A DNA stretch of 64,000 bases from Anisus vortex (taxonomy: Eukaryota; Mollusca; Gastropoda; Planorbidae). Location: NCBI GenBank assembly GCA_949126835.1, contig OX421507.1, positions 34,307,115-34,371,114 on the forward strand. Direction: 5' to 3'. Within the stretch, counting starts at the first letter, position 1. Each line of letters opens with the position of its first letter. The notes under the pieces are model-generated. The model saw only the letters and a list, made by a program, of their open reading frames with translations. It made no database searches and had not been told where the DNA came from. A program made the position numbers and the translations under genes. This document shows positions 11,101 to 21,300 of this stretch, one piece after another.

Positions 11101-12920
11101 GCGCTACCGCTGAGTAGGTCGGCGCTACCGCTGGGTAGGTCGGCGCTACACCTGGGTAGGCCAGCGGTACCTCTGAGTACGTCGGCGCTACCTTTTAGTA
11201 GGTCAGCGCTACCTTTAAGTAGGTCTGCGCCACCGCTAAGTAGGTCGCCGCTACCGCTAAGTAGGTCGCCGCTACCGCTGGGTAGGTCGGCGCTACCGCT
11301 AGATTGGTCGGCGCTACCGCTGGGTAGGTCGGCGCTACCGCTGAGTAGGTCGGCGCTACCGCTGAGTAGGTCGGCGCTACCGCTGAGTAGGTCGGCGCTA
11401 CCGCTGGGTAGGTCGGCGCTACCGCTGGGTAGGTCGGCGCTACCTCTTAGTACGTCGGCGATACCTTTCAGTAGGTCGGCGCTACCGCTGAGTAGGTCGG
11501 CGCTACCGTTTTGTAGGTCGGCGCTACCTTTGAGTAGGTCTGCGCCACCGCTAAGTAGGTCGCCGCTACCGCTGGGTAGTTCGGCGCTACCGCTGGATAG
11601 GTCGGCGCTACCGCTGGGTAGGTCGGCGCTACCGCTGAGTAGGTCGGCGCTACCGCTGGGTAGGTCGGCGCTACCTCTGAGTACGTCGCCGCTACCTTTT
11701 AGTTGGTCGGCGCTACCGCTGGGTAGGTCGGCGCTACCGCTGGGTAGGTCGGCGCTACCGTTTTGTAGGTCGGCGCTACCTTTGAGTAGGTCTGCGCCAC
11801 CGCTAAGTAGGTCGACGCTACCGCTGGGTAGGTCGGCGCTACCGCTGGGTAGGTCGGCGCTACCGCTGAGTAGGTCGGCGCTACCGCTGAGTAGGTCGGC
11901 GCTACCGCTGGGTAGGTCGGCGCTACCGCTGGGTAGGCCGGTGCTACCTCTGAGTACGTCGGCGCTACCTTTTAGTAGGTCAGCGCTACCTTTGAGTAGG
12001 TCTGCGCCACCGCTAAGTAGGTCGCCGCTACCGCTGGGTAGGTCGGCGCTACCGCTGGGTAGGTCGGCGCTACCTCTGAGTAAGTCAGCGCTACCTTTTA
12101 GTTGGTCGGCGCTACCATTGAGTAGGTCGGCGCCACTGCTATATAGGTCGGCGCTACCGCTGAGTAGGTCGGCGCTACCGCTGAGTAGGTCGGCGCTACC
12201 GCTGGGTAGGTCGGCGCTACCGCTAAGTAGGTCGGCGCTACCGCTGGGTAGGTCGGCGCTACCGCTGGGTAGGTCGGTGCTACCGCTGAGTAGGTCGGCG
12301 CTTCCTTTTAGTAGGTCGGTGCCACCTTTGAGTAGGTCGTCGCCACCGCTAAGAAGGTCGGCGCTACCGCTGGGTAGGTCGGCGCTACCGCTGGGCAGGT
12401 CGGCGCTACCGCTGAGTAGGTCGGCGCTACCGCTAAGTAGGTCGGCGCTACCGCTGGGTAGGTCGGCGCTACCGCTGGGTAGGTCGGCGCTACCGCTGAG
12501 TAGGTCGGCGCTACCTTTTAGTAGGTCGGTGCCACCTTTGAGTAGGTCGTCGCCACCGCCAGGTAGGTCGACGCTACCGCTGGGTAGGTCGGCGCTACCG
12601 CTGGGTAGGTCGGCGCTACCGCTGAGTAGGTCGGCGCTACCGCTGAGTAGGTCGGCGCTACAGTTGAGTACGTCGGCGCTACCTTTTAGTAGGTCGGCGC
12701 TACCGCTGTGTAGGTCGGCGCTACCGCTGAGTAGGTCGGCGCTACAGTTGAGTACGTCGGCGCTACCTTTAAGTAGGTCTGCGCCACCGCTAAGTAGGTC
12801 GCCGCTACCGCTAAGTAGGTCGCCGCTACCGCTGGGTAGGTCGGCGCTACCGCTAGATAGGTCGGCGCTACCGCTGGGTAGGTCGGCGCTACCGCTAAGT
12901 AGGTCGGCGCTACCGCTGAG
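8150..12920 (+). repeat. 21-bp satellite array, middle block
   Basis: About 227 monomers in the same orientation as the flanking blocks. The first 500 bp or so (8150 to about 8650) match 17457-17957 base for base as far as I compared, including rare variants (CTAACGCTGGG, GAGTATGTCGGCTCT). The last 330 bp or so match the flank left of copy 1. A substitution at about 10385 (TAA) and a 1-bp loss near 10830 close the SRSALPL heptad frame; after the loss it resumes one base out of phase. One divergent GGCGCAACC monomer lies near 9402. No gene is seen. Confidence 0.97.
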
Positions 12921-13101
12921 TATCAAAAGTGCGAAATGATCATTGGACTAATATTGTTTTCACTCCCACTCTTTTGTTTTATATGTGTATTAAAAAATCT
13001 CCTTGTGTTTTGTCAAATAGTATATCGTCAATAAAACGTTTTTATTAAACTGAATTGATTGTTTCTTAAAAGAAATACATTACAAGTATAATATTTCAAC
13101 A
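12921..13101 (+). repeat. 5' LTR of copy 2, truncated by 7 bp
   Basis: 181 bp, apparently identical to the 5' LTR of copy 1 and with the same junction: satellite CTGAG running straight into TATC. It lacks the TGATGAA present at the start of the 3' LTR (17266). The identical defect in two elements is strong evidence for shared descent by duplication. An AATAAA is at 13030-13035. Confidence 0.93.
12977..12984 (+). promoter_or_regulatory. TATA-like sequence in 5' LTR of copy 2
   Basis: TTTTATAT, in the same LTR position as at 3672-3679 and about 46 bp before AATAAA. It is the candidate core promoter for the intact polyprotein. No transcription data are available. Confidence 0.4.
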
Positions 13102-13115
13102 GGTTATGGGCCCAG
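13102..13115 (+). other. Primer-binding site for half tRNA-iMet
   Basis: GGTTATGGGCCCAG directly after the LTR, identical to copy 1. It is complementary to the anticodon arm of initiator tRNA-Met, so priming from a cleaved tRNA is inferred as in copia. Confidence 0.85.
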
Positions 13116-13366
13116 AACGATTTAGCGCTGTGTTAATGTATTATCTGTAAAAGTGATAATTAACGTTTTATTCTGATAGACTACTGACTGATTCAGTCTA
13201 AGTCTTAGTCTAACCTAATGTCGATAGTTAGTTTTGAACTGATTGTGATTGTGAATTAACTTATATAGCCTACTGGAAGCAATAGATTTATAAATACTGT
13301 GAGGACTGAAGAAAAGAATTTATTATTGGCAATATCAACTTGATTAAGACATAAGAATTATTAAGA
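13116..13366 (+). other. Untranslated leader of copy 2
   Basis: 251 bp between the primer site and the ATG, the same length as in copy 1. It is AT-rich and has no recognisable gene or structured RNA that I can identify by eye. Confidence 0.7.
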
Positions 13367-16300
13367 ATGTCAAATATGAATACAAGCATTATTATTCCTC
13401 TTGTTGGTTCAAATTATTCAACCTGGAAGATTCAGTGCCAGATGGCATTGATGAAAGATGGACTCTGGGGTATTGTAACTGGTTCTGAAGTTGTACCCGG
13501 TGAAGAAGAGTCTGAAAAGGTTGCAAAATTTAATGCAAGGAGAGATAAGGCTTTGGCTATTATTGTTTTGGCATTGGACCCTTCACTGTTGTATATAATT
13601 GGGAATCCAGTTGAACCTAAAATTGTATGGGAAAAGCTAAGGGATCAGTTTCAAAAGAAAACATGGGCCAACAGACTGGCTCTAAGAAGAAGATTATTGA
13701 CACTTAGAATGAAAGATGGGGACTCTGTGCATGAACATGTTAAAACTTTAACAGAGATTTTCAATGAGCTTGCAGTGGTAGGAGACGCCGTTGATGAAGA
13801 GGACAGAGTGGTTCACCTACTTGCTAGCCTTCCTGATTCTTACAATATGTTGGTAACTGCTCTTGAGGCTTGCTCAGAAGTTCCAAAGATGGAACTTGTA
13901 ACTGAGAGATTGCTTCATGAAGAGAGGAAAATATCACAGCGAAGAGAAGAAGAACCAAGTAGAGCACTCGTGTCAAAAGAGAAGAAAACAAAGAAAGGTC
14001 ATCAGTGTTATCAGTGTAAGAGGAATGGACACATAAAACGAGATTGTCCTGAACTAAAAAGAAGCCAACACTGGCAACATAGGGCACATCCCACTGATGC
14101 TAAAGCTAGGAGAGACTCTGACTCAGGTGATGAAAGCATTGGACTGTTAGTGCGACATGCTTTAACTACTACAGTCAGTGATGATGAAAATTGGGTTGTT
14201 GACTCAGGCGCAACGAGTCATATGTGCTGCAATAAATCAGAATTTATAGAGTTGTCAAACTTGGAAGAGCCTCTAAATATTGGACTTGGCGATGGACGAA
14301 ATTTGACTGCACATGCACGTGGCATTGTCAAACTTAAAATGAAGTTACCTGGTATGAAACACAAGGTATGCAAGTTGCATGACGTACTCTATGTGCCTGA
14401 ACTAAAGTATAACCTTTTTAGTGTAAATCATGCAACTGAGGCTGGAAAAACAGTCGAGTTTAATTACCAAGGATGTACTATAAAAGATACAGAAGGTAAA
14501 CTGCTAGCACAAGGAGTGCATTCAGGTGGTCTGTACTATCTGTGTCACTATGAAAATCAGCATCATTGTAATACAGCAAAAGGAGATCTAGAAAAAAGCG
14601 AGGAACTGTGGCATAGACGCTATGGACATCTAGGTTTTCAAAATCTCAGAAAGTTGGCTGTAGGAAAACAAGTTGATGGACTTGATTATGATGAGTTGAC
14701 AGATAGAGATCTTTGTGAAGCATGTGCAAAAGGCAAACATCACAGGGCCAAATTTCAGTCTAGTGGAAAGGTGAGCAATAATATTCTTGATCTGGTCCAC
14801 AGTGACGTGTGCGGGAAGACAAGCACACAATCTCTTGGTGGAGCTCAATATTTTCTCACCTTTTTTGATGATTGCAGTCACTATACTTGGGTTTATGTTC
14901 TTAAGCACAAAGATGATGTTTTCAAGTGTTTCATTGAGTGGAAAGCAATGGTTGAAAAGTCATATGAAAAACAACTCAAGGTCCTACGCACTGATAATGG
15001 AGGAGAGTTTACTTCCAAAGAATTTGAAAGTTATTTAAAGAAAGAGGGGATCCGCCATGAACTGACTGTTCCAAAAACACCAGAACAAAATGGAGTAGCA
15101 GAGAGGAAGAACAGGACAATTGTTGAAGCAGCACGTGCCATGCTAGCTGAAGCAAAGTTGCCACGAACATTCTGGGCAGAAGCAGTGTCAACAGCTGTAT
15201 ATCTGCAGAATCGAAGTCCTGTTAAGGCTCTTCAGGGTACTACCCCTTATGAGGTGTTAACTGGTAACAAACCTAGTGTTGATCACTTGCGAGTGTTTGG
15301 ATGTGTTGCATATGCTCACATTCCAAAAGATAAAAGACAAAAATTTGATGCAAAGGCACAAAAATGTATTTTTCTAGGGTACGGAACAGATGTCAAGGGT
15401 TATCGCCTATATAACCTGAAAACTGATAAAGTAATTTACAGCCGAGACGTTCTGTTTAATGAATGCAGGTTTGGTTTTGAGAAGGAGACGGAAACTCCTC
15501 AGAAGCCAACATATGTGCCACTGGACTTTATTGAAAATGATATCGATGGAGAAGTGAATCAAGTTGATGATCCTTATGAGACACGTGTTCGTGAACCAGA
15601 TGAGCAACCAGATGCCAAAAGACCAGTGAGATCAACACGCCCACCAAATCGATATGGTGAATGGGTGAACTTGACTCGTGATCTAGAAGAACCCAGTACG
15701 GTGAGACAAGCTATGACAAGCTCACACCAGTCTCAATGGTCAATGGCAATGGAGAATGAAATCAAATCGCTCCAAGAAAATGAAGTCTGGGACTTAGTAG
15801 AACTGCCAGAAGGTCGAAAGGCTATAGGAAGCAAGTGGGTGTTTAAGATCAAAGTAAATGCTGAGGGACAAACTTTGAGACATAAAGCTCGGTTGGTTGC
15901 ACAGGGTTTCTCACAGAAATATGGTCTGGACTATGATGAAACATTCAGCCCAGTCGTTAGACCCGAGTCTGTGCGCACAGTCATTGCTATAGCTGCCAAA
16001 TACAATCTACAGTTGCATCAAATGGATGTGACCACAGCTTTTCTAAACGGAGTGTTAGAGGAAGAAGTATACATGAAACAACCAGAAGGGTTTGTTGAAC
16101 AAGGAAAGGAAAACCTTGTTTGTAAATTAAAGAAAAGTCTATATGGACTAAAGCAATCTCCCCGATGTTGGAACTCAGTACTTGATAACCATCTGAAAGA
16201 TCTTGGTTTCAAGCAGTCATCAAGTGAACCCTGTGTATATACAACTGCAGAAGGAGAGATGGTCATCATCGCAGTATATGTTGATGACATCATATTGGCT

Positions 16301-17230
16301 GCTAGGAACAATACAATTCTAACAAGTGTCAAAAAGGCTGTTTCTTTAAAATTTGACACAAAGGATCTTGGTGAATTAAAATCCTTTTTGGGTGTGATGT
16401 TCACTCGAAAGAAAGATGGTATCTGGCTTGGACAGCCAGGTTATACAAGCAAAGTTCTTGAGAGATTTGGAATGCTTAATTCTAAACCTGTATCAACTCC
16501 AACGGACTCCGGTGTAAAATTGAGAAAAGAGGAAGAAGAAAGTAGTTCATTTGATCAGGGACTTTACCAATCAGCAGTGGGTAGTCTACTGTATTTGTCA
16601 ACTTGGACCAGACCTGACATTACTTATGCTGTGAGTAATGTAGCTAAATTCTGTGGTCACCCATCAGAACAACACTGGACGGCAGTAAAACGAATTCTAA
16701 GATACCTACAAGGCACACAGAATTATGGACTAGTGTACCACAACAATGACTCTAATGAATTTGTTGGTTACTGTGATGCAGACTGGGCCGGTGACATTGA
16801 TGATCGAAAGTCTACATCTGGCTATGTGTTTCTTATGGGTAGTGGACCTATAAGTTGGAGAAGTAAGAAACAGTCATGTGTGGCTCTGTCCACAGCAGAA
16901 GCTGAGTATATGGCACTTTCAAGTGCAGCACAAGAGGCACTTTGGTTGAGACAACTAACGTCTGGATTGATGTGTGACCCAAATGTTGCCACTATTATTT
17001 TTGAGGACAATCAGTCAGCTATGGCCATGGCTAACCATCCGAAATTCCATGGCAGAGCAAAACATGTTGACATCAAATACCATTTCATCAGGGAGCAGAT
17101 AGAAAATAAGACTGTGACTCTCAAATATTGTCAAACAGATGAAATGATAGCAGATATTCTGACAAAGGGACTGTCGCAGTTTAGATTTAATAGACTCAGA
17201 GACATGATTGGTGTTAAACCAATGGTTTAG
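13367..17230 (+). CDS. Copia-type Gag-Pol polyprotein
   Basis: 1,287 residues in one frame, the normal copia length range. Gag of the copia/UBN2 type covers about residues 1-200. A CCHC zinc knuckle (C214, C217, H222, C227) binds RNA. An aspartic protease with DSG at 279-281 would cut the polyprotein. The GAG-pre-integrase HHCC finger is H416, H421, C450, C453. The integrase core has D480, D543 and E579 with 35 residues between the last two, as in the DDE family. Reverse transcriptase covers about 800-1050, with D887 in MDVTTAF and YVDD at 971-974. RNase H has D1137, E1178 and D1214. No chromodomain or envelope frame is seen. The start ATG is the first in frame after the leader. A second ATG three codons later is a possible alternative. 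All motifs needed for retrotransposition are present. Confidence 0.95.
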   Translation: MSNMNTSIIIPLVGSNYSTWKIQCQMALMKDGLWGIVTGSEVVPGEEESEKVAKFNARRDKALAIIVLALDPSLLYIIGNPVEPKIVWEKLRDQFQKKTWANRLALRRRLLTLRMKDGDSVHEHVKTLTEIFNELAVVGDAVDEEDRVVHLLASLPDSYNMLVTALEACSEVPKMELVTERLLHEERKISQRREEEPSRALVSKEKKTKKGHQCYQCKRNGHIKRDCPELKRSQHWQHRAHPTDAKARRDSDSGDESIGLLVRHALTTTVSDDENWVVDSGATSHMCCNKSEFIELSNLEEPLNIGLGDGRNLTAHARGIVKLKMKLPGMKHKVCKLHDVLYVPELKYNLFSVNHATEAGKTVEFNYQGCTIKDTEGKLLAQGVHSGGLYYLCHYENQHHCNTAKGDLEKSEELWHRRYGHLGFQNLRKLAVGKQVDGLDYDELTDRDLCEACAKGKHHRAKFQSSGKVSNNILDLVHSDVCGKTSTQSLGGAQYFLTFFDDCSHYTWVYVLKHKDDVFKCFIEWKAMVEKSYEKQLKVLRTDNGGEFTSKEFESYLKKEGIRHELTVPKTPEQNGVAERKNRTIVEAARAMLAEAKLPRTFWAEAVSTAVYLQNRSPVKALQGTTPYEVLTGNKPSVDHLRVFGCVAYAHIPKDKRQKFDAKAQKCIFLGYGTDVKGYRLYNLKTDKVIYSRDVLFNECRFGFEKETETPQKPTYVPLDFIENDIDGEVNQVDDPYETRVREPDEQPDAKRPVRSTRPPNRYGEWVNLTRDLEEPSTVRQAMTSSHQSQWSMAMENEIKSLQENEVWDLVELPEGRKAIGSKWVFKIKVNAEGQTLRHKARLVAQGFSQKYGLDYDETFSPVVRPESVRTVIAIAAKYNLQLHQMDVTTAFLNGVLEEEVYMKQPEGFVEQGKENLVCKLKKSLYGLKQSPRCWNSVLDNHLKDLGFKQSSSEPCVYTTAEGEMVIIAVYVDDIILAARNNTILTSVKKAVSLKFDTKDLGELKSFLGVMFTRKKDGIWLGQPGYTSKVLERFGMLNSKPVSTPTDSGVKLRKEEEESSSFDQGLYQSAVGSLLYLSTWTRPDITYAVSNVAKFCGHPSEQHWTAVKRILRYLQGTQNYGLVYHNNDSNEFVGYCDADWAGDIDDRKSTSGYVFLMGSGPISWRSKKQSCVALSTAEAEYMALSSAAQEALWLRQLTSGLMCDPNVATIIFEDNQSAMAMANHPKFHGRAKHVDIKYHFIREQIENKTVTLKYCQTDEMIADILTKGLSQFRFNRLRDMIGVKPMV

Positions 17231-17256
17231 TTCCATTTGAATCATTTAGTGTTTTT

Positions 17257-17265
17257 GAGAAGGAG
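17257..17265 (+). other. Polypurine tract of copy 2
   Basis: GAGAAGGAG immediately before the 3' LTR's TG, identical to 7951-7959. It is the plus-strand primer site by position. Confidence 0.8.
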
Positions 17266-17456
17266 TGATGAAAGTATCAAAAGTGCGAAATGATCATTGG
17301 ACTAATATTGTTTTCACTCCCACTCTTTTGTTTTATATGTGTATTAAAAAATCTCCTTGTGTTTTGTCAAATAGTATATCGTCAATAAAACGTTTTTATT
17401 AAACTGAATTGATTGTTTCCTTAAAAGAAATACATTACAAGTATAATATTTCAACA
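17266..17456 (+). repeat. 3' LTR of copy 2, full length
   Basis: 191 bp, from TGATGAAAG to TTTCAACA, one base longer than in copy 1 because of an added C at about 17419. Satellite CTGGG follows at once, as in copy 1. This is the complete LTR template from which both ends of a new copy would be made. Confidence 0.93.
17384..17389 (+). terminator. Polyadenylation signal in 3' LTR of copy 2
   Basis: AATAAA followed by a T-rich stretch, equivalent to 8078-8083. It is expected to end the retrotransposon RNA inside the 3' LTR. Confidence 0.6.
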
Positions 17457-18079
17457 CTGGGTAGGTCGGCGCTAACGCTGGGTAGGTCGGCGCTACCTCT
17501 GAGTACGTCGGCGCTACCTTTCAGTAGGTCGGCGCTACCGCTGAGTATGTCGGCTCTACCGCTGGGTAAGTCGGCGCTACCGTTTTGTAGGTCAGCGCTA
17601 CCTTTGAGTAGGTCTGCGCCACCGCTAAGTAGGTCGCCGCTACCGCTGGGTAGGTCGGCGCTACCGCTGGATAGGTCGGCGCTACCGCTGGGTAGGTCGG
17701 CGCTACCGCTGAGTAGGTCGGCGCTACCGCTGGGTAGGTCGGCGCTACCTCTGAGTAAGTCGGCGCTACCTTTTAGTTGGTCGGCGCTACCTTTGAGTAG
17801 GTCGGCGCCACTGCTATATAGGTCGGCGCTACCGCTGAGTAGGTCGGCGCTACCGCTGAGTAGGTCGGCGCTACCGCTGGGTAGGTCGGCGCTACCGCTA
17901 AGTAGGTCGGCGCTACCGCTGGGTAGGTCGGCGCTACCGCTGGGTAGGTCGGCGCTAACGCTGGGTAGGTCGGCGCTACCTCTGAGTACGTCGGCGCTAC
18001 CTTTCAGTAGGTTGGCGCCACCGCTAAGTAGGTCGGCGCTACCGCTGGGTAGGTCGGCGCTACCTTTTAGTAGGTCAGC

Positions 18080-18345
18080 GCTACCTTTAAGTAGGTCTGC
18101 GCCACCGCTAAGTAGGTCGCCGCTACCGCTAAGTAGGTCGCCTCTACCGCTGGGTAGGTCGGCGCTACCGCTGTGTAGGTCGGCGCTACCGCTGGGTAGG
18201 TTGGCGCTACCGCTAAGTAGGTCAGCGCTACCGCTGAGTAGGTCGGCGCTACCGCTGGGTAGGTCGGCGCTAACGCTGGGTAGGTCGGCGCTACCTCTGA
18301 GTACGTCGGCGCTACCTTTCAGTAGGTCGGCGCTACCGCTGAGTA
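18080..18345 (+). repeat. Empty-site homologue of the copia insertion
   Basis: This satellite stretch matches the left flank and the right flank of both retrotransposons but has none between them. Left part: TTTAAGTAGGTCTGCGCC and the following seven monomers, ending in GCTGAGTA at 18234-18240. Right part: CTGGGTAGG at 18255, CTAACGCTGGG at 18270, and the rare GAGTATGTCGGCTCT near 18330. Between the point where the left flank stops matching and where the right flank starts there are 14 bp plus the shared AGTA. Filled sites lack those bases. CTGGG at 18255-18259 is the inferred target. Because LTR elements are not excised cleanly, this is best read as a never-occupied paralogue. Confidence 0.8.
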
Positions 18346-21300
18346 TGTCGGCTCTACCGCTGGGTAAGTCGGCGCTACCGTTTTGTAGGTTGGCGCTACC
18401 TTTGAGTAGGTCTGCGCCACCGCTAAGTAGGTCGCCGCTACCGCTGGGTAGGTCGGCGCTACCGCTGGATAGGTCGGCGCTACCGCTGGGTAGGTCGGCG
18501 CTACCGCTGAGTAGGTCGGCGCTACCGCTGGGTAGGTCGGCGCTACCTCTGAGTAAGTCGGCGCTACCTTTTAGTTGGTCGGCGCTACCTTTGAGTAGCT
18601 CGGCGCCACTGCTATATAGGTCGGCGCTACCGCTGAGTAGGTCGGCGCTACCGCTGAGTAGGTCGGCGCTACCGCTGGGTAGGTCGGCGCTACCGCTAAG
18701 TAGGTCGGCGCTACCGCTGGGTAGGTCGGCGCTACCGCTGGGTAGGTCGGTGCTACCGCTGAGTAGGTCGGCGCTACCTTTTAGTAGGTCGGCGCTACCT
18801 TTGAGTAGGTCGGCGCTACCGCCGAGTAGGTCGGCGCTACAGTTGAATACGTCGGCGCTACCTTTTAGTAGGTCTGCGCTACCTTTTAGTAGGTCGGCGC
18901 TACCTTTTAGTAGGTCGGTGCCACCTTTGAGTAGGTCGTCGCCACCGCTAAGAAGGTCGGCGCTACCGCTGGGTAGGTCGGCGCTACCGCTGGGCAGGTC
19001 GGCGCTACCGCTGAGTAGGTCGGCGCTACCGCTGAGTAGGTCGGCGCTACCGCTGGGTAGGTCGGCGCTACCGCTGGGTAGGCCGGCGCTACCTCTGAGT
19101 ACGTCGGCGCTACCTTTTAGTAGGTCAGCGCTACATTTGAGTAGGTCTGCGCCACCGCTAAGTAGGTCGCCGCTACCGCTGGGTAGGTCGGCGCTACCGC
19201 TGGGTAGGTCGGCGCTACCCCTGAGTAGGTCGGCGCTACCGCTGGGTAGGTCGGCGCTACAGTTGAGTACGTCGGCGCTACCTTTTAGTAGGTCGGCGCT
19301 ACCTTTAAGTAGGTCGGCGCCACCGCTAAATAGGTCGGGGCTACCGCTGGGTAGGTCGGCGCTACCGCTGGGTAGGTCGGCGCTACCGCTGAGTAGGTCG
19401 GCGCTACCGCTGAGTACGTCGGCGCTACCTTTTAGTAGGTCGGCGCTACCTTTGAGTAGGTCGGCGCTACCGACGGGTAGGTCGGCGCTACAGTTGAGTA
19501 CGTCGGCGCTACCTTTTAGTAGGTCGGCGCTACCTTTTAGTAGGTCTGCGCCACCGCTTAGTAGTTCGGCGCTACCGCTGAGTAGGTCGGCGCTACCGCT
19601 GGGTAAGTTGGCACTACCGTTTAGTAGGTCGGCGCTACCGCTGGATAGGTCGGCGCTACCACTGGGTAGGTCGGCGCTACCGCTGAGTAGGTCGGCGCTA
19701 CCTCTGAGAACGTCGGCGCTACATTTGAGTAGGTCGGCGCTACCTTTGAGTAGGTCGGCGCAACCGCTAAGTACGCCGGAGCTACCGCTGAGTAGGTCGG
19801 CGCCACTGCTATATAGGTCGGCGCTACCACTGAGTAGGTCGGCGCTACCGCTGTGTAGGTCGGCGCTACCGCTGAGTAGGTCGGCACTACAGTTGAGTAC
19901 GTCGGCGCTACCTTTTAGTAGGTCGGCGCTACCTTTTAGTAGGTCGGCGCTAACATTTAGTAGGTCGGCGCCACCTTTGAGTAGGTCGGCGCCACCGCTA
20001 AGTAGGTCGGCGCTACCGCTGGGTAGGTCGGCGCTTCCGCTGGGTAGGTCGGCGCTACCGCTGTGTAGGTCGGCGCTACCGCTGGGTAGGTCGGCGCTAC
20101 CGCTAAGTAGGTCGGCGCTACCGCTGAGTAGGTCGGCGCTACCGCTGGGTAGGTCGGCGCTAACGCTGGGTAGGTCGGCGCTACCTCTGAGTACGTCGGC
20201 GCTACCTTTCAGTAGGTCGGCGCTACCGCTGAGTATGTCGGCTCTACCGCTGGGTAAGTCGGCGCTACCGTTTTGTAGGTCGGCGCTACCTTTGAGTAGG
20301 TCTGCGCCACCGCTAAGTAGGTCGCCGCTACCGCTGGGTAGGTCGGCGCTACCGCTGGATAGGTCGGCGCTACCGCTGGGTAGGTCGGCGCTACCGCTGA
20401 GTAGGTCGGCGCTACCGCTGGGTAGGTCGGCGCTACCTCTGAGTAAGTCGGCGCTACCTTTTAGTTGGTCGGCGCTACCTTTGAGTAGCTCGGCGCCACT
20501 GCTATATAGGTCGGCGCTACCGCTGAGTAGGTCGGCGCTACCGCTGAGTAGGTCGGCGCTACCGCTGGGTAGGTCGGCGCTACCGCTAAGTAGGTCGGCG
20601 CTACCGCTGGGTAGGTCGGCGCTACCGCTGGGTAGGTCGGTGCTACCGCTGAGTAGGTCGGCGCTACCTTTTAGTAGGTCGGCGCTACCTTTGAGTAGGT
20701 CGGCGCTACCTTTGAGTAGGTCGGCGCTACAGTTGAATACGTCGGCGCTACCTTTTAGTAGGTCGGCGCTACCTTTTAGTAGGTCGGCGCTACCTTTTAG
20801 TAGGTCGGTGCCACCTTTGAGTAGGTCGTCGCCACCGCTAAGAAGGTCGGCGCTACCGCTGGGTAGGTCGGCGCTACCGCTGGGCAGGTCGGCGCTACCG
20901 CTGAGTAGGTCGGCGCTACCGCTGAGTAGGTCGGCGCTTCCGCTGGGTAGGTCGGCGCTACCGCTGGGTAGGCCGGCGCTACCTCTGAGTACGTCGGCGC
21001 TACCTTTTAGTAGGTCAGCGCTACATTTGAGTAGGTCTGCGCCACCGCTAAGTAGGTCGCCGCTACCGCTGGGTAGGTCGGCGCTACCGCTGGGTAGGTC
21101 GGCGCTACCCCTGAGTAGGTCGGCGCTACCGCTGGGTAGGTCGGCGCTACAGTTGAGTACGTCGGCGCTACCTTTTAGTAGGTCGGCGCTACCTTTAAGT
21201 AGGTCGGCGCCACCGCTAAATAGGTCGGGGCTACCGCTGGGTAGGTCGGCGCTACCGCTGGGTAGGTCGGCGCTACCGCTGAGTAGGTCGGCGCTACCGC

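Larger units (their letters stand above)
12921..17456 (+). mobile_element. Ty1/copia LTR retrotransposon, copy 2 (intact ORF)
   Basis: Same structure as copy 1: truncated 5' LTR, tRNA-iMet primer site, leader, single gag-pol frame, polypurine tract, full 3' LTR. The polyprotein is open from end to end with all catalytic motifs present. The two LTRs differ by one extra C near 17419 in the 3' LTR, apart from the missing 5' end. The lost 7 bp are at the outer edge of U3, where integrase would act on a new DNA copy. That edge is regenerated from the 3' LTR during reverse transcription, so the damage need not block retrotransposition. Activity is inferred, not shown. Confidence 0.96.
12595..17957 (+). 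repeat. Duplicated segment carrying copia, right copy
   Basis: Partner of 3290-8650. Both sides of the retrotransposon, including rare monomer variants, match the left copy, and the satellite-LTR junctions are identical. The intervening 3.9 kb of satellite (8650-12595) may be part of the same 9.3-kb tandem unit, but its left-hand counterpart (before 3290) is clearly more diverged. Confidence 0.9.

Noticed and set aside
3616..17456. Two independent insertions of the same family
   Set aside because: Identical flanks and an identical truncated 5' junction make this very unlikely.
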